A DNA stretch of 6,982 bases, from NCBI GenBank assembly GCA_023453335.1, contig JAEXTU010000359.1, positions 1 through 6,982 of the forward strand. Direction: 5' to 3'. This stretch comes from Pseudomonadota bacterium. GTDB lineage: Bacteria > Desulfobacterota > Desulfovibrionia > Desulfovibrionales > Desulfovibrionaceae. The position numbers and the translations under genes are program-made. A model generated the notes under the pieces. The model worked only from the letters and a program-made list of their open reading frames with translations. It did no database searches and was not told the DNA's origin. This document shows positions 6,694-6,982 of the stretch, in pieces; positions within the stretch are counted from its first letter, which is position 1; the number at the start of each line of letters is the position of its first letter.

Positions 6694-6982
6694 CTACCCC
6701 ATCTGTGGTTTCGCGGAGAACGCCAGCAGGGGCGTGAGGGGCCGGCCGCCGGAGAGGTCCACGCGCAGGGCTGCGAAGCCGCCCAGGCCCACGGGCAGGG
6801 GGCAGTTGAGCCAGCGCAGGGGCAGGGCGTTGCGCCAGGTGAAGGAGGGGCCGGCCAGCACGCTGCCGGAGGCCACAGGCTTGGGTCCCAGGGCGTCCGT
6901 GACCAGCCGCCGCATCTCCCCAGGGGTGTACCAGTGCCCCCGGCGCCGCCCGCCCCGCCCGGCCCCGGGCCCCGGCGTGCCG
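6694..6982 (-). CDS. C-terminal part of a probable class I SAM-dependent methyltransferase, 5' end beyond window
   Basis: An open frame runs from the right edge of the window to a TAG at 6694, giving 95 visible residues. The segment HWYTPGEMRRLVTDALG resembles the late part of UbiE/type-11 methyltransferases, where a His-aromatic-aromatic-Thr/Ser-Pro-x-Glu stretch precedes the last helix and strands. The hydrophobic LPVGLGGFAALRVDL resembles their final strand, which often has P-x-G-x-F. The SAM-binding motif I would lie outside the window, so the family call rests only on this C-terminal resemblance. Codon choice matches the neighbouring genes and no competing frame looks better. The first 20 or so visible residues are rich in Gly and Arg, perhaps a linker. 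The gene ends 109 bases before hisS with a promoter between them, so it probably belongs to a separate transcription unit. An ATG at 6915 is in frame but is probably internal. Confidence 0.5.
   Translation of the reverse strand, partial: GTPGPGAGRGGRRRGHWYTPGEMRRLVTDALGPKPVASGSVLAGPSFTWRNALPLRWLNCPLPVGLGGFAALRVDLSGGRPLTPLLAFSAKPQMG

Noticed and set aside
1..6982. Frequent short repeats such as CCAGG and GGCCAGGGCC throughout
   Set aside because: They follow from abundant Leu-Ala (CTG GCC) codon pairs read on the opposite strand and show no regular spacing or array structure.

Overview
The window is very GC-rich, with codons ending almost always in G or C, and is nearly all coding. Every gene I can support lies on the minus strand. 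The gene order (hisS, aspS, def, fmt, a DUF116 membrane protein, rsmB) and the look of the proteins suggest a high-GC sulfate-reducing deltaproteobacterium of the Desulfovibrio type. That placement rests on protein style and remembered synteny, not on a database search.

In the direction of transcription (right to left): at the right edge is the C-terminal end of a gene, probably a class I SAM-dependent methyltransferase (6694-6982, its start outside the window). A 109-base gap follows, holding a likely promoter with a perfect TTGACA -35 box and a 16-base near-palindrome. Then come hisS (5331-6584), aspS (3455-5293), def (2928-3443), fmt (1954-2958), a DUF116 family protein (1019-1906) and the first 340 codons of an RsmB-type 16S rRNA methyltransferase (1-1022, its end outside the window).

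The last six genes look like one operon. The gaps are 37, 11 and 47 bases, def and fmt overlap by 31 bases, and the DUF116 gene and rsmB overlap by four bases (GTGA). No stretch of 300 bases lacks a gene, and I see no tRNA, rRNA, CRISPR, insertion sequence or integration site.

Functionally the operon concerns translation. HisRS and AspRS charge tRNAs, Fmt formylates initiator Met-tRNA, Def removes the formyl group from nascent proteins, and RsmB methylates 16S rRNA. The odd member is the DUF116 protein, a two-helix membrane protein with eight cysteines and no known function, inserted between fmt and rsmB, which are neighbours in E. coli. AspRS carries residues typical of the non-discriminating form. 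The RsmB methyltransferase motifs are unusually divergent. I see no clearly novel multi-gene system; this is a conserved housekeeping operon with a few points worth checking.
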